Shown in pieces: positions 12,718-24,018 of a stretch of 64,000 nucleotides of DNA. A model generated the notes under the pieces. That model was not told the DNA's origin, made no database searches, and worked only from the letters and a program-made list of their open reading frames with translations. Numbering within the stretch: the first letter of the stretch is position 1; each line of letters opens with the position of its first letter. The position numbers were made by a program, and so were the translations under genes. Source of the stretch: Edolisoma coerulescens (taxonomy: Eukaryota; Chordata; Aves; Passeriformes; Campephagidae). The stretch is from positions 744,001 to 808,000 of the forward strand of contig VWZW01002569.1 of the NCBI GenBank assembly GCA_013397115.1, read 5' to 3'.

Positions 12718-13810
12718 TAGAGCACCAGATTCAGAAAACACCTAGCAGAGGAGATTCCCTTTTACAAACTATTTTAGTAGCTGGCATACTCTGCAAGACA
12801 TGCACAGTGATCTCTCCTACAGGAGACACAGTTTTAAATCTCATGGCTATCCCACACCTCCCACAGCTCATTTTTCTCACCTATTCCCATTATTTCCATT
12901 TGATGCCTTCCTACAAATTCATCACAGATTCATAAATAGTTTGGGGATGACTTAAACTGGGGGTGGGATTGGCACATTTAGTATTCATGCAACATTTTTA
13001 GAGAATTTGATGAAGAAAAACAACATTTTTAAAATGTATCAATAACTCTTGAGTGATACAGCATGTGCATGTAGTGCTATTATTATTGTTTATATGTTGC
13101 TTATTTGTCTTACCTGTAAGTTTACTACTCAGCTTAATGCTTTGTTCTGGTTTGAATTTTTAAATTGATAACTCTCTGTATTGTGAGTATTTCCATCTCA
13201 AGAATACTCAGTTTGTCTGGAGAGGTTTCGCTATTCTAATTAATTCCTGTGAGGTGTGTACTATGAATATCAATTTCCCAAATAAAACATGGGTCAGTTG
13301 ATGTCTGAAAGAGCAACAGAAAACACATCAATAAAAGAAATTTTTTACCCTTAGGCTAAATTGGCAATTTTAGTACTGTTCTCTTGAAATGTATGCTAGA
13401 TCCCTGTAAAAATAATTGTTCCCTCAAATTTAATTTTAGGGATCTACTTTTCAGAACATTTTGAATAATTTGAAAAACAAATTGCAATATAATTTCAAAT
13501 CAGTTTGCTGATTATTTTTTCCCCTGCCAATACTGGCTGTCAAACACTATTGCCAAAAGCCTTAGTTTCACAGAGATGATTTTATGGTTCAAGATCTCCC
13601 TGATGTTTAAAAAAAAAAAATTCTTAAAGACTGTTTAATGCACATGTCTGTAAAGGCTCAAAAAACATATTAATGTTTCACTACTATTGTATGTACACAT
13701 ATCTACAAACATTCAACATATGTTCCTAATTTGGGAGGTAATTTGCATGCTTCCATAACTTCTGGGATTCCCGTAGAACAAGAGCTTTTTCCCATGATGT
13801 GTATGTTCAG
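12718..13810. other. AT-rich sequence without a recognised gene
   Basis: Nothing recognisable apart from a 12-base A run near 13610. Confidence 0.55.
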
Positions 13811-13909
13811 CAGCTGGCACAACACCTGACTAATCCCACAGAGAAAGCTGCAGCAAAGATGATTGATAAGGCAGACTGTAATGATGGAAGTACAGAAATT
13901 ATAGACATT
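13811..13909 (+). CDS. Weak candidate internal exon, unknown gene
   Basis: The segment is 33 codons in phase 0 following an acceptor-like ...TTTTTCCCATGATGTGTATGTTCAG. The peptide begins QLAQHLTNPTEKAAAKMID and is alanine-, lysine- and aspartate-rich. The proposed donor ATT|GTAGAC is weak and the frame stops six bases further on. The opposite strand is also open (13703-13969). It could be an exon of the plus-strand gene just ahead of the candidate at 16014, a decayed copy, or chance. Confidence 0.13.
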
Positions 13910-15339
13910 GTAGACTGAAGAATGCTCAAGTGTGGCCGATGTTATTCTTCCCTGACACTTAATTAACACTCACCTGTCGTATTTTCCTTGAAAAAGAAAG
14001 ATTATTACTCTCTAAACTTTACTGCAGTAATTTCAGATACTGACAGCCTGATAGTAGATAGCCTCGCTGTGAAGGGAAATGTTTATAAATGAGTTTTTGA
14101 AGCCAGCACAGACACGCTGGCACTCTAGATTAAACATATTTTAACATACATGCACAACCAGATTTGAAAAGTAGAATATGTGAACAGCATTTTATGTAGA
14201 AATTTCTTTAAGTTTTTCTCTGGGATGCTGGAATAACCAGAGACCTTAATACCGGTATTGCTCTTGTTTAGCACATATTGGCAGGGCTTTAGCAGCTGCT
14301 GGGTAACAGACAAGGTTACAATTGTTCCAGTACATGAAGTGCCATAATAAAATCAAGCTGCTTTTTTTTTCCTGCAAGACATGTATCACTATAGATACAA
14401 AAAAAATCTTGAAACGGCAATTTCAAGCATTTAACTTCTCTTTTATTTAACTGGATGTCACTTCTTTTCTGAACTTGTTATGAATATATGCACGACAACT
14501 AGACTTTTTAGGGATGTAATTTCTCTTATTAGAGAAAAAATAATTTCATTGTGGAAACCCATTCTTTTTATATTTTCAAACTGGGAATAAGTTTGTATGA
14601 AAAAAATATTTTTAATTCAGAAAAGCAAAAAAAACAACACAAAAAGGTATCTTTTAATTAAGCAAATAAGGATATTTAATTTTATCTTTGATAACTTAAC
14701 TTTTAAACTGTAACCTGAGAGGGGGAGAGAGAAACATTGCTTTATTGTTATAGCTGCTGACAGTCCTCAAGTTAATTTTAAATACTGATTGTGGATTCTT
14801 GGGGAAAAAAATGGTTTAGGCTTTTCTTTGACTTCTCCCTTGTTCTGTAGCTGCACAACAAGAAAAACAATTCGGGACACCGCAAGGACATACCTGTAAA
14901 CAACACTTTTCATCAGAACAGATTAGAATGTTTTGCTTTCAGTGGGATCCTAAAAATGTTGAATTCCCAGACACTTTGTTGCTGGAAGATGCACTCTGAG
15001 CTTTGAAAGGTCAGATCCTTTCTATATATATACCAGAGCTATCAAATTATTATGCTGCACTTATGTGTGAGATTTAGCTATCCATTAACACTGTAAGAAA
15101 CACTCAGGAGTTGCTGTCCTTCCCAAATCATGAAGCTGGATGTGCAGTGTGAGGTGTAGTTCTGTTCTGCAGATTATTCCCCATGCAAACATTGCAAAGG
15201 TTTCCAGAACCAAAACTTTTCTCCAGAGAAAGAATCTAACGAGGTTTAATTAAGAGATCCACATAAAACATCATGTAATTGCCCTTACATATCACAAGCC
15301 CACCCACAGGTCAGCAGGCACCAGGAGAGCAGGTTACCT
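13910..15339. other. AT-rich sequence without a recognised gene
   Basis: No repeat or exon is recognised. T- and A-rich patches lie at 14360-14660. Confidence 0.55.
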
Positions 15340-15506
15340 GGCTCTGTTGCCTCTGCAGGCTTCCATCTCCTTTTGAGTCAGAGGAAGTAGGAACCCCTGG
15401 GATTTCTGTGGGCAACGTGTGAATTTCTGGCCTTGTCCTTCTGCGGTTGTAAGGCCTGATGCTACACAGAACTCCATATGAGTGCAGGACCTTTTGGAAA
15501 AGAGGA
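15340..15506 (-). CDS. Candidate minus-strand exon, unknown gene
   Basis: On the minus strand this GC-richer segment is open and ends at a good donor-like CAG|GTAACC. It begins after CCTTGCAAAG. The frame encodes a basic, proline- and serine-rich stretch that includes RPYNRRRTRPEIHTLPTE. The acceptor side has only a modest pyrimidine tract. I do not recognise the peptide. Base composition unlike its neighbours is the main reason for listing it; a conserved non-coding element would look the same. Confidence 0.18.
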
Positions 15507-16013
15507 CTTTGCAAGGCAGAACTGATTTCCCAGGCAGGGTTTGTTAGTTGGTTGGTTGGCTTGTTAGTTTTTAAGTAGAGCTTGTTTATAGTTTAGAAAC
15601 CATCTGAATGTCCCAAAAAGTGGAATGCATATCTTTGCTTAGTGTCCCATTACATTTTGCAACGGTTGCAATAATTCAGAGCTAGGTATAAAAGAGCAAC
15701 AACAACAATATTTAAAATCATGCATTTCGCTCTACCCTACCTACCAAGGTCAAAAAAAAAAGTCTGGTTTTCATACTTACTTTGTTGTACAAGGTGATAT
15801 GAATGGCAAGGTTGAATGCTTCCCTAAACCACAGTATCAGAAGTTTAGAAGGGAAAGTCTTTGAATTATGCTTACATTTGACTTACATTTAGTTGTGATT
15901 TCAGTGAAAACTACTAGCAGGCCCTATTTAGATGAAGAGGTGTTGGAGGGCTGTGAGAGATCTCTAGGAAATCCAAGGAGGGTGAAAATGTTTTATTGTA
16001 TTTTCTGTAACAG
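15507..16013. other. No gene recognised; short GTTG-rich patch
   Basis: A patch of TTAGTTGGTTGGTTGGCTTG lies near 15545-15565. The last part (15985-16013) is a pyrimidine-rich stretch ending CTGTAACAG that serves as the proposed acceptor of the next exon. Confidence 0.5.
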
Positions 16014-16266
16014 GCAAGTGCAGAACAGATGGTGCAGAATGCAAAGTTCACAGCAAAAGCTCCTCCTTTAAATTATACTTATGTGGAACAGCACATCCAT
16101 ACCTCAGTACAAATATCTAGCCTTAAATCTGAAATCAAAAAGGGTAGAGGACCCATCTACTCTGGCTGCTATATATGATTATGCTGTTGAAAACAGACAA
16201 GATTCCTCAAATGACATAAGAAAACGCCAGCCTGACTCTCCAACAAAATTTAATCTTGATTTTGAG
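16014..16266 (+). CDS. Candidate internal exon with an apparent 1-base frameshift, unknown protein
   Basis: The segment follows a T-rich tract ending CTGTAACAG and is followed by GAG|GTAAAA, both acceptable splice borders. From the first base one frame runs about 50 codons (ASAEQMVQNAKFTAKAPP early on) before reaching a stop at 16173-16175. A second frame, shifted by one base, runs in phase to the donor and includes DPSTLAAIYDYAVENRQ. The switch falls in the AAAAAGGG run near 16138-16145. The length is 253 bases, one more than 84 codons, so one extra base would reconcile both ends in phase 0. It could be a real exon with an assembly error, a decayed exon of a pseudogene, or chance. I do not recognise the family. 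Confidence 0.27.
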
Positions 16267-19200
16267 GTAAAAAAAGTTTGCAAATACTGTTTGAAATATC
16301 CATATACTTCCAATGATTCTTTGCTTGTAGCTTTGCTTAAAACAAGACCAGAAAAATATTGTCATGTGACTTAAGCTCAGGCAACTTCTGAAGTTTCAAT
16401 AAAAAATATATATCTGGAAACATTTTTTTGTAATTCTATGTTTTTAGATATTTATTTCTATGTCAACTTCCAGAATTTCATCTTCTTACTAAAAGTTAGT
16501 GAGTGATTATAATATATGATAGTCTTCAAAATTATGATATAATGATACTTTATATCTAACCCCAGTTTAATTACACTGCCCAAATAGTGAGCAATATATT
16601 TAGCTAAAATAAATAGCTTTAAATATGCTGTGAGGTGGGGTTGAAGCAGTACTTATTTAGAAATGTTTGGAAACTGTGTTTAAACAGACAAATCTGGAGT
16701 AATATCTCACACCAACCTCACACAAGTTCAATACAATTCAAATCAATGTTCTCACTATTCCTGAAGTTAATCTTGAAAGAATTATCTATAAACAAGAGTG
16801 AAGCTGAACATTTTCCCCTAAAACCATGAAGGAGGAGGCTTCAGTTTCACAACCACCTTTTTATAAGCGTCGTTCCCTGTTTTATTCTCTGTTTCATTAT
16901 TAAGACATTCCTTTTTTACACCGTAGGCACCTAAGGTCAGGTAGCAATTGTTCCTAATTTTTAGCAGGCTGCCCCAAAGGCATTTTATGGTAGTTCAGCT
17001 ACACTACCAGGTGCAAAGTTACCAGCCATTCACAATAGTGCTCAAGACTGGAATATTGATGGAATACTGCCCAGGCTGTAACTACTCCTCCTGCAATGTT
17101 ATTATGGAGCATTTGCAAAGGATCCACCACCAGCGGGCCATTCTCAAACAAATTTGTTGGGCAACAAAGACCACCAGCTGAGAAGTACAACTGCCACACA
17201 CCAGGCAAACATGCAAGTTGGTTTTCTTTGTCTTTTTGAGAATGACAGCCTCTAAATACATTGGGGGTTTTCTCATTATCTGCAACTATACATCTGAATC
17301 TATTGTGCTATAACATGTGTTTTATCTATCTTTCTACTATCTGGACTTGCATTGTTTCTCTGGAAGTATTCCTCACCCCTTGATCTCACAAGTTTCTCCA
17401 TCGAAGTCTTATACTAGAAGAAACAACTCACACTCACTAAGAGATGCTTTGTAGGACTCAAACTTCTATCTTCATTGCTTTCCATATGAGTCACTCACCC
17501 AAATGTCATTCAACTATTCTTTAAATGACGTGCATAATATTTTTGCCACACTCGTTGTCTTTCATAATCTAAGAAAATTATGTCAATGGCCTCATCTTCA
17601 AGCTAAAAGAGTTCAAAGAGTCACTCCACTGGTTATGTAGGTAGTGGAAGGAGACGGGAATTGCTGCCAGCTGCACTTGATATTTTTGCCTCTACTGAAT
17701 GTTATCTTCACCTTGCTTCTGAAATTTGATTTATCTACTCCTATTCCAAATGCTTTGCACTACTCTACTGTCAGTCTTCCAGCTGCTGATATCAATTTCA
17801 TAGGTGTCTGTGTATCTATTCTCCTAAACCACATGCTCGCTCTTTCATACAACAAGCTACACTAGCTTTTCAGTGATTTCCAACCTCAATACACAACCCT
17901 CAGCCAGCATCACAATTTCAGGGAACAAGTTCAAGACATCAGTAAAGTCCCTTGGGCACTAAAACTTTCATGCCCTTAGCTAGGTCTATCCACAGTACTG
18001 GGTGTTTTTGACAACATGTTGCCTACTTTTTTTTGCTGCTGACAAGATACCAAATAACACTTGATACGCACATCAGTGGTTCTGAAGTCACAGAATGTAC
18101 ATCAGGCAGAACATAACAGATGACATGGCATGCAGAGCAGTCAATAAGAAATCTGGGCAAGATTTTGTCAGGAACTGTCAACAAAAACATTACACTGCAG
18201 TTTCTGCAGTCTGATTTTATCTTTTCTTCTTTCATATGCTGAAGATGATGGCTTTTTGACATCCTCCAATATCCTTATCTTTCTGTGTAGAGAAAGTAAT
18301 CATCAAAAGGACCATATCTTTCCTGGATACCATAAATGATCATTATCATCATTTTCCATCACCTTTATAACATTATTTACAACTTCTGATTAAGTGCTGG
18401 GAAGATCACATTTAAATCACGGTTCCTTAATCAATATATTTTTTTAAATTTTCTTTTCCAGTTCTCCCCTTGTCTATACACCATCTGTTCTACCATGATG
18501 GGCTCCTGTTTCTTTTCTTCTAGCAAGTAATTTCCTGCCTCTCATTTCCTTCATAAATGTTCACTCTCTGCTCTGGGACTGGATGACAGTTTTCTCACTT
18601 CTGCATGACAAAATAGAAATGGTGTGCTGAGAAATTTTGGGAAAGCCCTTCTACCAAGAATGACATTCCCATTCTTCAACAGCAAATTTAAAACTAAATG
18701 CTTCAGCTGCAGGCATTTAAGGTTATTTAAGCATTACTAAAGGGATTTTTTTATGGTGTTCTCTGCAAATGGCATAATGCAGCTGTATTCAGGTTTTCTA
18801 CCTTAAACCAAATGGAGAATGACAGAATTGCAGCCTTTCACTATCTACTTGCATCACAGACAATAATGATCCACTATAAACAACAGCATTTTACAAGAAA
18901 ATATCAATAACAACATTACTGAAATAGTCTCTCAAATGTGTTTTATGTGTCCTCCAGTTTTAAAGCACTGTGTTAAGATAGAAAACCCCAATATTGTCAA
19001 CACAATCTTTTAACTGAATTCACAGTATTTAATTGTTTTCAGTCAAGTGTTCCACAGGGGCAGTCATGCTAGAAAGTCTAGTATTTTCCAGTTAAAATCA
19101 ATAGGAAAATGTTCACCACATTCAATGGGGAAAAGCCAAGTCTGAACAGAGTATCATCAATCCACTACAAACAATCCAGAAAACATGCACAACCATTTAA

Positions 19201-20650
19201 ACTGCAAATATGTTTTTACAAAATGCTGTCACCCAGAGTTAGGTAATAGGTTTTACATCTATTGGAAATAAGTTTTAAATCTAAAAAATTGACTCTTAAA
19301 TATTTTTTGCCTTATTTTTACCATATGATACAGTCAAATTAATAAGCAATGCCAGTGCAATCTAGATGATCAGCCAGCTGTCTCAGGCAGCTCACACCAT
19401 GTTATTAAAGACTCCTTCTGGCACATGATTAATTATATTGCAACAGACATGTTCCCAAACTGTTTTTATTTTCTTCTTTTTTTAAGCGTGTGTTCTGCTT
19501 ACTTCAAGGAAACACCAAATAAGGTGTTGATGATCATCTTTTCCCCAGATAATTAAAGAACTTTCCTGAGAAATATCATGCTGTTGTTCAGGCTTTTATA
19601 CAATGATTACCAGCAGATATCAAGTGTTTACACTGAATATGACACAAATTAACCTAGCGGGAAACTCATTACTGCTGTGTACTTAAATGGTTATGAATTA
19701 ACATATGTACCCATCTAAATTTGAAGGTGGGAATTGTTTAGTGTGCTGAAACTGGAATGGTGTTGCTAGTTCTCATAAAAGGCGCAGATCCCACTCTGGG
19801 CAACCATAAGCAACCTGTTAAAATCTAAACAGCTGTCATAAAATTCAGGTAATTCAAGCAGCTTTTTCAATACCATGTTTCTCCCACAGCTTCCTTTCTC
19901 CTCTCTATCTTTCCTTTCACAACACCTATGCGTCTACTACTACTTCTTAACAAAATGCACTCATTTTCCATATTCTTTGTCTTATATTACTGATAACCTT
20001 CTTTACTGTAGTTCTGTAGCCGAATTTATCACCTTCTACTTTGAGACTCTGATTTAGAGGCCTAAAAGTCTTAGAATTATTCATATATATTAAATAATTT
20101 ACCATATGTAAAATAAATTTTAAAATATTTCAATCCTGTACTACAAATAATTTTGCTATCTATTTGTATTTTAAAAAGTTTGATAGACAGTGTACACATT
20201 ACAAAATACGAGGTTGATATCCCACAAAAACTGACAGTACTTTACCAGTTGGTAAGTTGACAGTATTTCAAGAATTTACTTCCTCCAGGGTTGTAAAGGC
20301 TGTATTGTTCCAGGTAAAACAGGAATTTTGAATACTACTCTGAATTTTCTATAGAGTGACAATATTAAAAAGAAGCAATAAAATACACATGCACCTAGCT
20401 CCATGTTTTCCAAATCTGTGAAAAGGGCCATTAAGGAAAACAAGAAAAAGAATGCAAAAATAATCTGTTTCTTGATGATAAATCTGAAACTCTGGGATGG
20501 AGAAAGCTTAAGTGATAATGTCTTATTAGTTATCATTATAACCTAATCTTTGTATAAAAATTTTGCTTTCTTTGATGGAGACTTATGGCTAGTAAGAAAC
20601 GTAGTGAGGATGGAAGAGCTCACTGAAATTGAAAAAGTATTAAGAATTCA
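16267..20650. other. Long AT-rich stretch without a recognised gene
   Basis: No repeat family stands out. 17300-18640 is visibly pyrimidine-rich on the plus strand, with several short frames on both strands (for example 17644-17865 and 18023-18262) that have no family resemblance. A small inverted or direct word, CTGCAG-TTT-CTGCAG, lies near 18197-18211. If the plus-strand gene model holds, this is an intron. Confidence 0.5.
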
Positions 20651-21002
20651 GTGTTAAACAGCACTGGTCCCAGTACTGATCCCTGAGGAACACCTCTCTT
20701 CACTGGTCTCCACTTGGACATGGAGACATTTACTGCAACTCTTTGAGTGCCACCATCCAGCCAATTCCTTATATACCAACTGGTCCAGCCATCAAATCCA
20801 TGTCCCCTGAATTTAGAGACAAGGCTGTTCAGAAAAGTATCAAATGTTTTGAACAAGTCCAGGTGGATGAAATCTGTTTCTTTTCCTTCATCCACCAACA
20901 CTGCTACTCTGTCATAGAAGGCCACCAAATTTGTCAGACATGGTTTGCCTTTAGCAAAGCCCTGCATGCTGGCTTCACCTCATTTTCCATGTGCCTTAAC
21001 AA
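20651..21002 (-). pseudogene. CR1 retrotransposon fragment, reverse-transcriptase region
   Basis: The minus-strand frame carries the typical CR1 ORF2 reverse-transcriptase series: GFAKGKPCLTNLVAFYD, a D-L-[FC]-K-[TA]-FDT block, a HGFDGW..WIRNWLDG-like block, and GVPQGSVLGPVLFN at its end. The similarity stops just before the region where the catalytic YADD box would lie, so the enzyme is not functional. Residues are missing after FDT relative to the CR1 pattern, and the upstream GCACATGGAAAATGAGGTGA segment is out of frame with the rest. In CR1 this protein copies the element's RNA at a nicked genomic target. Here it is a dead internal fragment. Confidence 0.9.
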
Positions 21003-22035
21003 AGTTTTTTCCTAGAAAAGATTGGGACCAGCAACTTGTGTAGATTACATCTGCCACAGCCTGATTCAGAGAATGGTATCCTTACTGTTAATGGGAGAGA
21101 TAATGACATATGAGCTCATTCAAAATCCATCCAGCTTGCTGGAGGCACACGAGAGATAATTCTGAGAAATAGATTAGTGCATTGGAAAGAGTGGAAAGAA
21201 ATGCAGGGAGTAACACGGATACCAAAATGCTCCATCAGGCTCCTGCAGTATTCAGCTGGACAACTCTCTCACCTAGCAGGTACCTGCTTTAAGGGTGCAC
21301 ACAGCATTTGCTGCATGTGGATGCCTGCCCACACCGTGTCCTGGAGTCAAAAATAAACTGTTAGCTGCCTGATACAAAAGTGAGACTGCTACAGGTAGTA
21401 GATTATGGAAAGAGAAAAGGTTTTATTGGGAGTCTAACAGCCATGAGATCAAATAGTGTATGTTATCAAAAATCTTAAAACTAGGTATGTCTAAATGGTC
21501 TTATCCAGTGACATCAATATCATTTTAAATCAGTAAAAAATCTGGGCTTCCAATTTTTTTAGAACGTGAGAATGTGAACTCCAGGCTCCTTTAAAAATGT
21601 ATTAATAAATTTTCTAGTTTGGCATGTAATTAGGAGACATATTCCCAAATGTTGAAGGCATCAAGTGATTCAGTGGAAACTATGAAATAACTAGAGCTGC
21701 TTGTAGTCAAGGCACTAATTTAGATTCTTTCCTAATGATTTAAAGCTTACTTAAGGCAATACATTATACATTGCCAAGTCTACTGAAGAATACCTCAACG
21801 GAAGTGCTTTTCTTCTGTTCCAGCATGCTGCCCATAAGCAAAGTTTTCACTGTCAGTTATGTGTATCAGTTTCCAGGCACACCTAGTACTGATCAACCAC
21901 CTCTGTGTTTATATGGTGTACCTGTTCATCAAAAATCACTAACAGGATATCCAAAAAGTAATATAAAAGAAAGAGCCTAAACAATGAAATTAATGTGAAA
22001 CATTCTGTTGAGCATTTTACCTGCTGACTGGGTTT
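21003..22035. other. No gene recognised
   Basis: Ordinary AT-rich sequence between two CR1 pieces. 21130-21340 is slightly GC-richer but matches nothing I know. Confidence 0.55.
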
Positions 22036-22252
22036 CATAGAATCACAGAATATGCTGAGACGGAGGACACCCATCAGAATCATTGAGTGCAACTCCTGGC
22101 CCTGCTCTGGACACCCCAGGAATCACACCACGAACCTAAGAGCATTGTCCAAACAGTTCTTGAACTCTGTCCGGCTGATGCTGTGATCACTTCCCTGGGG
22201 AGCCTGTTCCAGTGCCCAACCACCCTCTGGGTGAAAAACTTTTTTCCTGATT
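22036..22252 (-). mobile_element. CR1 3' end, truncated
   Basis: The plus-strand sequence begins CATAGAATCACAGAAT, the reverse complement of the short terminal repeat at CR1 3' ends. It continues through the well-known CCCTGGGGAGCCTGTTCCAGTG and CCAACCACCCTCTGGGTGAA blocks, read antisense. It stops within the CR1 body, which is the usual 5' truncation. Because this 3' end lies to the right of the reverse-transcriptase fragment although both are minus-strand, the two cannot be one simply interrupted element. Confidence 0.92.
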
Positions 22253-23240
22253 TGATTTTGTTGTCTTGACTTCACGGAGGCATCAGGTAATTGGGCTTCC
22301 ATCCAGTTCTAACTCACTTCTCAGTTAATCCTGCCTGGCATTTACAACATTTACATATGGATGAGAAGAACAGAGCAATCGCAAAAGTCTGCAAACATGG
22401 AAAAGCTGTCATTTTTACCACAATAGCATTTGCTGCATGGATAGAAACCTAAACCCCAAACTTCATATCACAGTTATGCAAGTATTTGCTCACACTTTAA
22501 CACTGAATAATATTGCAGCAGGCATACTAGACCTCTACTGGTAATACTGCCAGCATGATATAAAAATAGTCTGTAGTCCATTTTAAGATCAACTCAATAT
22601 GCCAACCATTAACTTACAAGAAAATCACTAGCTGAAAAAAACCAAAATTAAATAGAGTTCTATTCTCAAATCTTTCACTTTTTATTCCCTCAGTGTTAAT
22701 TAGAATTTGCAGATTTTTCACCACAGCACAAAACTTAGACACTCCACTGAAAAAGCACACTTTTTAAAAAATAACCACAATGAAGGTCTTTTCAAGGTTG
22801 TAGTGTTCTCCTGCATGTGTATTTTTCACTTGCAGTAGATCAGGTTATTTGTGGTATGCAGAGTATATACACAATGGTTCAGGCAGAAAGACAAAGGACT
22901 TGTATGAACAAATGCTGCAACACAATCACCAAGTCATTACAACAAGATAGTGGAATTTCAGGTGTCAAAGGAAAGACAATTCTGTTAAATTAAGTTTGTT
23001 TGCATGTCTATTTTTAAAAGTAGTAGCACAAAAGTAAATGTGAGCAAGAACTTTACATTATTTTGCTTATCTGTTAATAATTAATAAGAAAGGATAACTT
23101 TTCTCTTTGTCTCTTAGAAGCAGTGGTGAGTGTCTTGACAGCATTGTTTACAAGTCAATAATACTGAACTTATTTTGAAATACTGCTTTAGTTTATTTAA
23201 TTCTACCAACCTACTAAATACCACAAACTATTTACAAAGT
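22253..23240. other. No gene recognised
   Basis: AT-rich sequence without a recognisable repeat or exon. Confidence 0.55.
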
Positions 23241-23482
23241 TGACAGGGTTCAAACCTGGTAGGCCTCCAAGCCCTATGCAGCCACTCTCTTGCTCCCTGC
23301 AGTGGGTTGGAGAAGGGAATCAGTAGGTAAAATTGAGAAATCTCCTGGGCTGAGATAAAGACAGTTGAATGCATAAAGTAAAGCTCTAAATGTGCTATCA
23401 ACACCATTTTACTCACAAGTTCAAAACATAGCACCCTACGAGCTACTATGAAGAAAATTCAATCCCAGTAAAAACCTATACA
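23241..23482 (-). mobile_element. Solo LTR, ERVL-type, internally deleted
   Basis: Read on the minus strand the segment starts TGTATAGGTTTTTACTGGGAT, then GAATTTTCTTCATAGTAGCT, a GCTATGTTTTGAACTTG block and CAACTGTCTTTATCTCAGCC, and ends with a GGTTTGAACCCTGTCA terminus. This order matches a common avian ERVL-type LTR that I recall, but a central part of the usual length is missing. It is bounded by TG...CA, and the flanking five bases are AAAGT (23236-23240) and GAAGT (23483-23487), a 4-of-5 target-site duplication. No internal retroviral genes flank it, so it is a solo LTR. Confidence 0.75.
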
Positions 23483-23994
23483 GAAGTATTTGTAAAAGAC
23501 TGAAATATTTGGAAAGTGTTCAAAATTAAGCCTATGTAAATATAGTGCCAAAGCACTGTGAATGACAAATTATTTTCCTTAACTTCAAGCCAATCAGGTG
23601 GCTTAGATTACTATTTGCATATCAGTGTATATCCATTTCAAATTCATACTAGTATGAAAATAATTTCTGTACTTTTTTATATATTGACCCAGTGCACACT
23701 ACCACATAGCCGTACGTGAATTCATATGGCTGCTTCATTATCAGCTCTTTTGCCAAAACCATTTTTATTCTGTCTCTATGGATAAATGTAAGTCTTTAAT
23801 ACCATGCATGCGGATGCACCTTTGCACTTCCTTTAGGTTTTGAATTAACCCTGAAAGTAAAGGACACAACCTAAAAAAAACCAAAAAATACCCCACCAAT
23901 CCTGAAAATGTCACGACCTGTATGCTAGCCTGGGAAGACTTCTTGTGAACCCTGTCATTCAGAGAGAAAGCCTGAAACAGGAAAATCAAACAGA
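23483..23994. other. No gene recognised; short A/C-rich tract
   Basis: A short A/C-rich tract lies at 23873-23901. Nothing else stands out. Confidence 0.55.
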
Positions 23995-24018
23995 AAATCA
24001 AATCAAATCAAATCAAAT
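23995..24018 (+). repeat. (AAATC)n pentanucleotide microsatellite
   Basis: Four perfect AAATC units and part of a fifth. It could vary in length between individuals. Confidence 0.9.
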
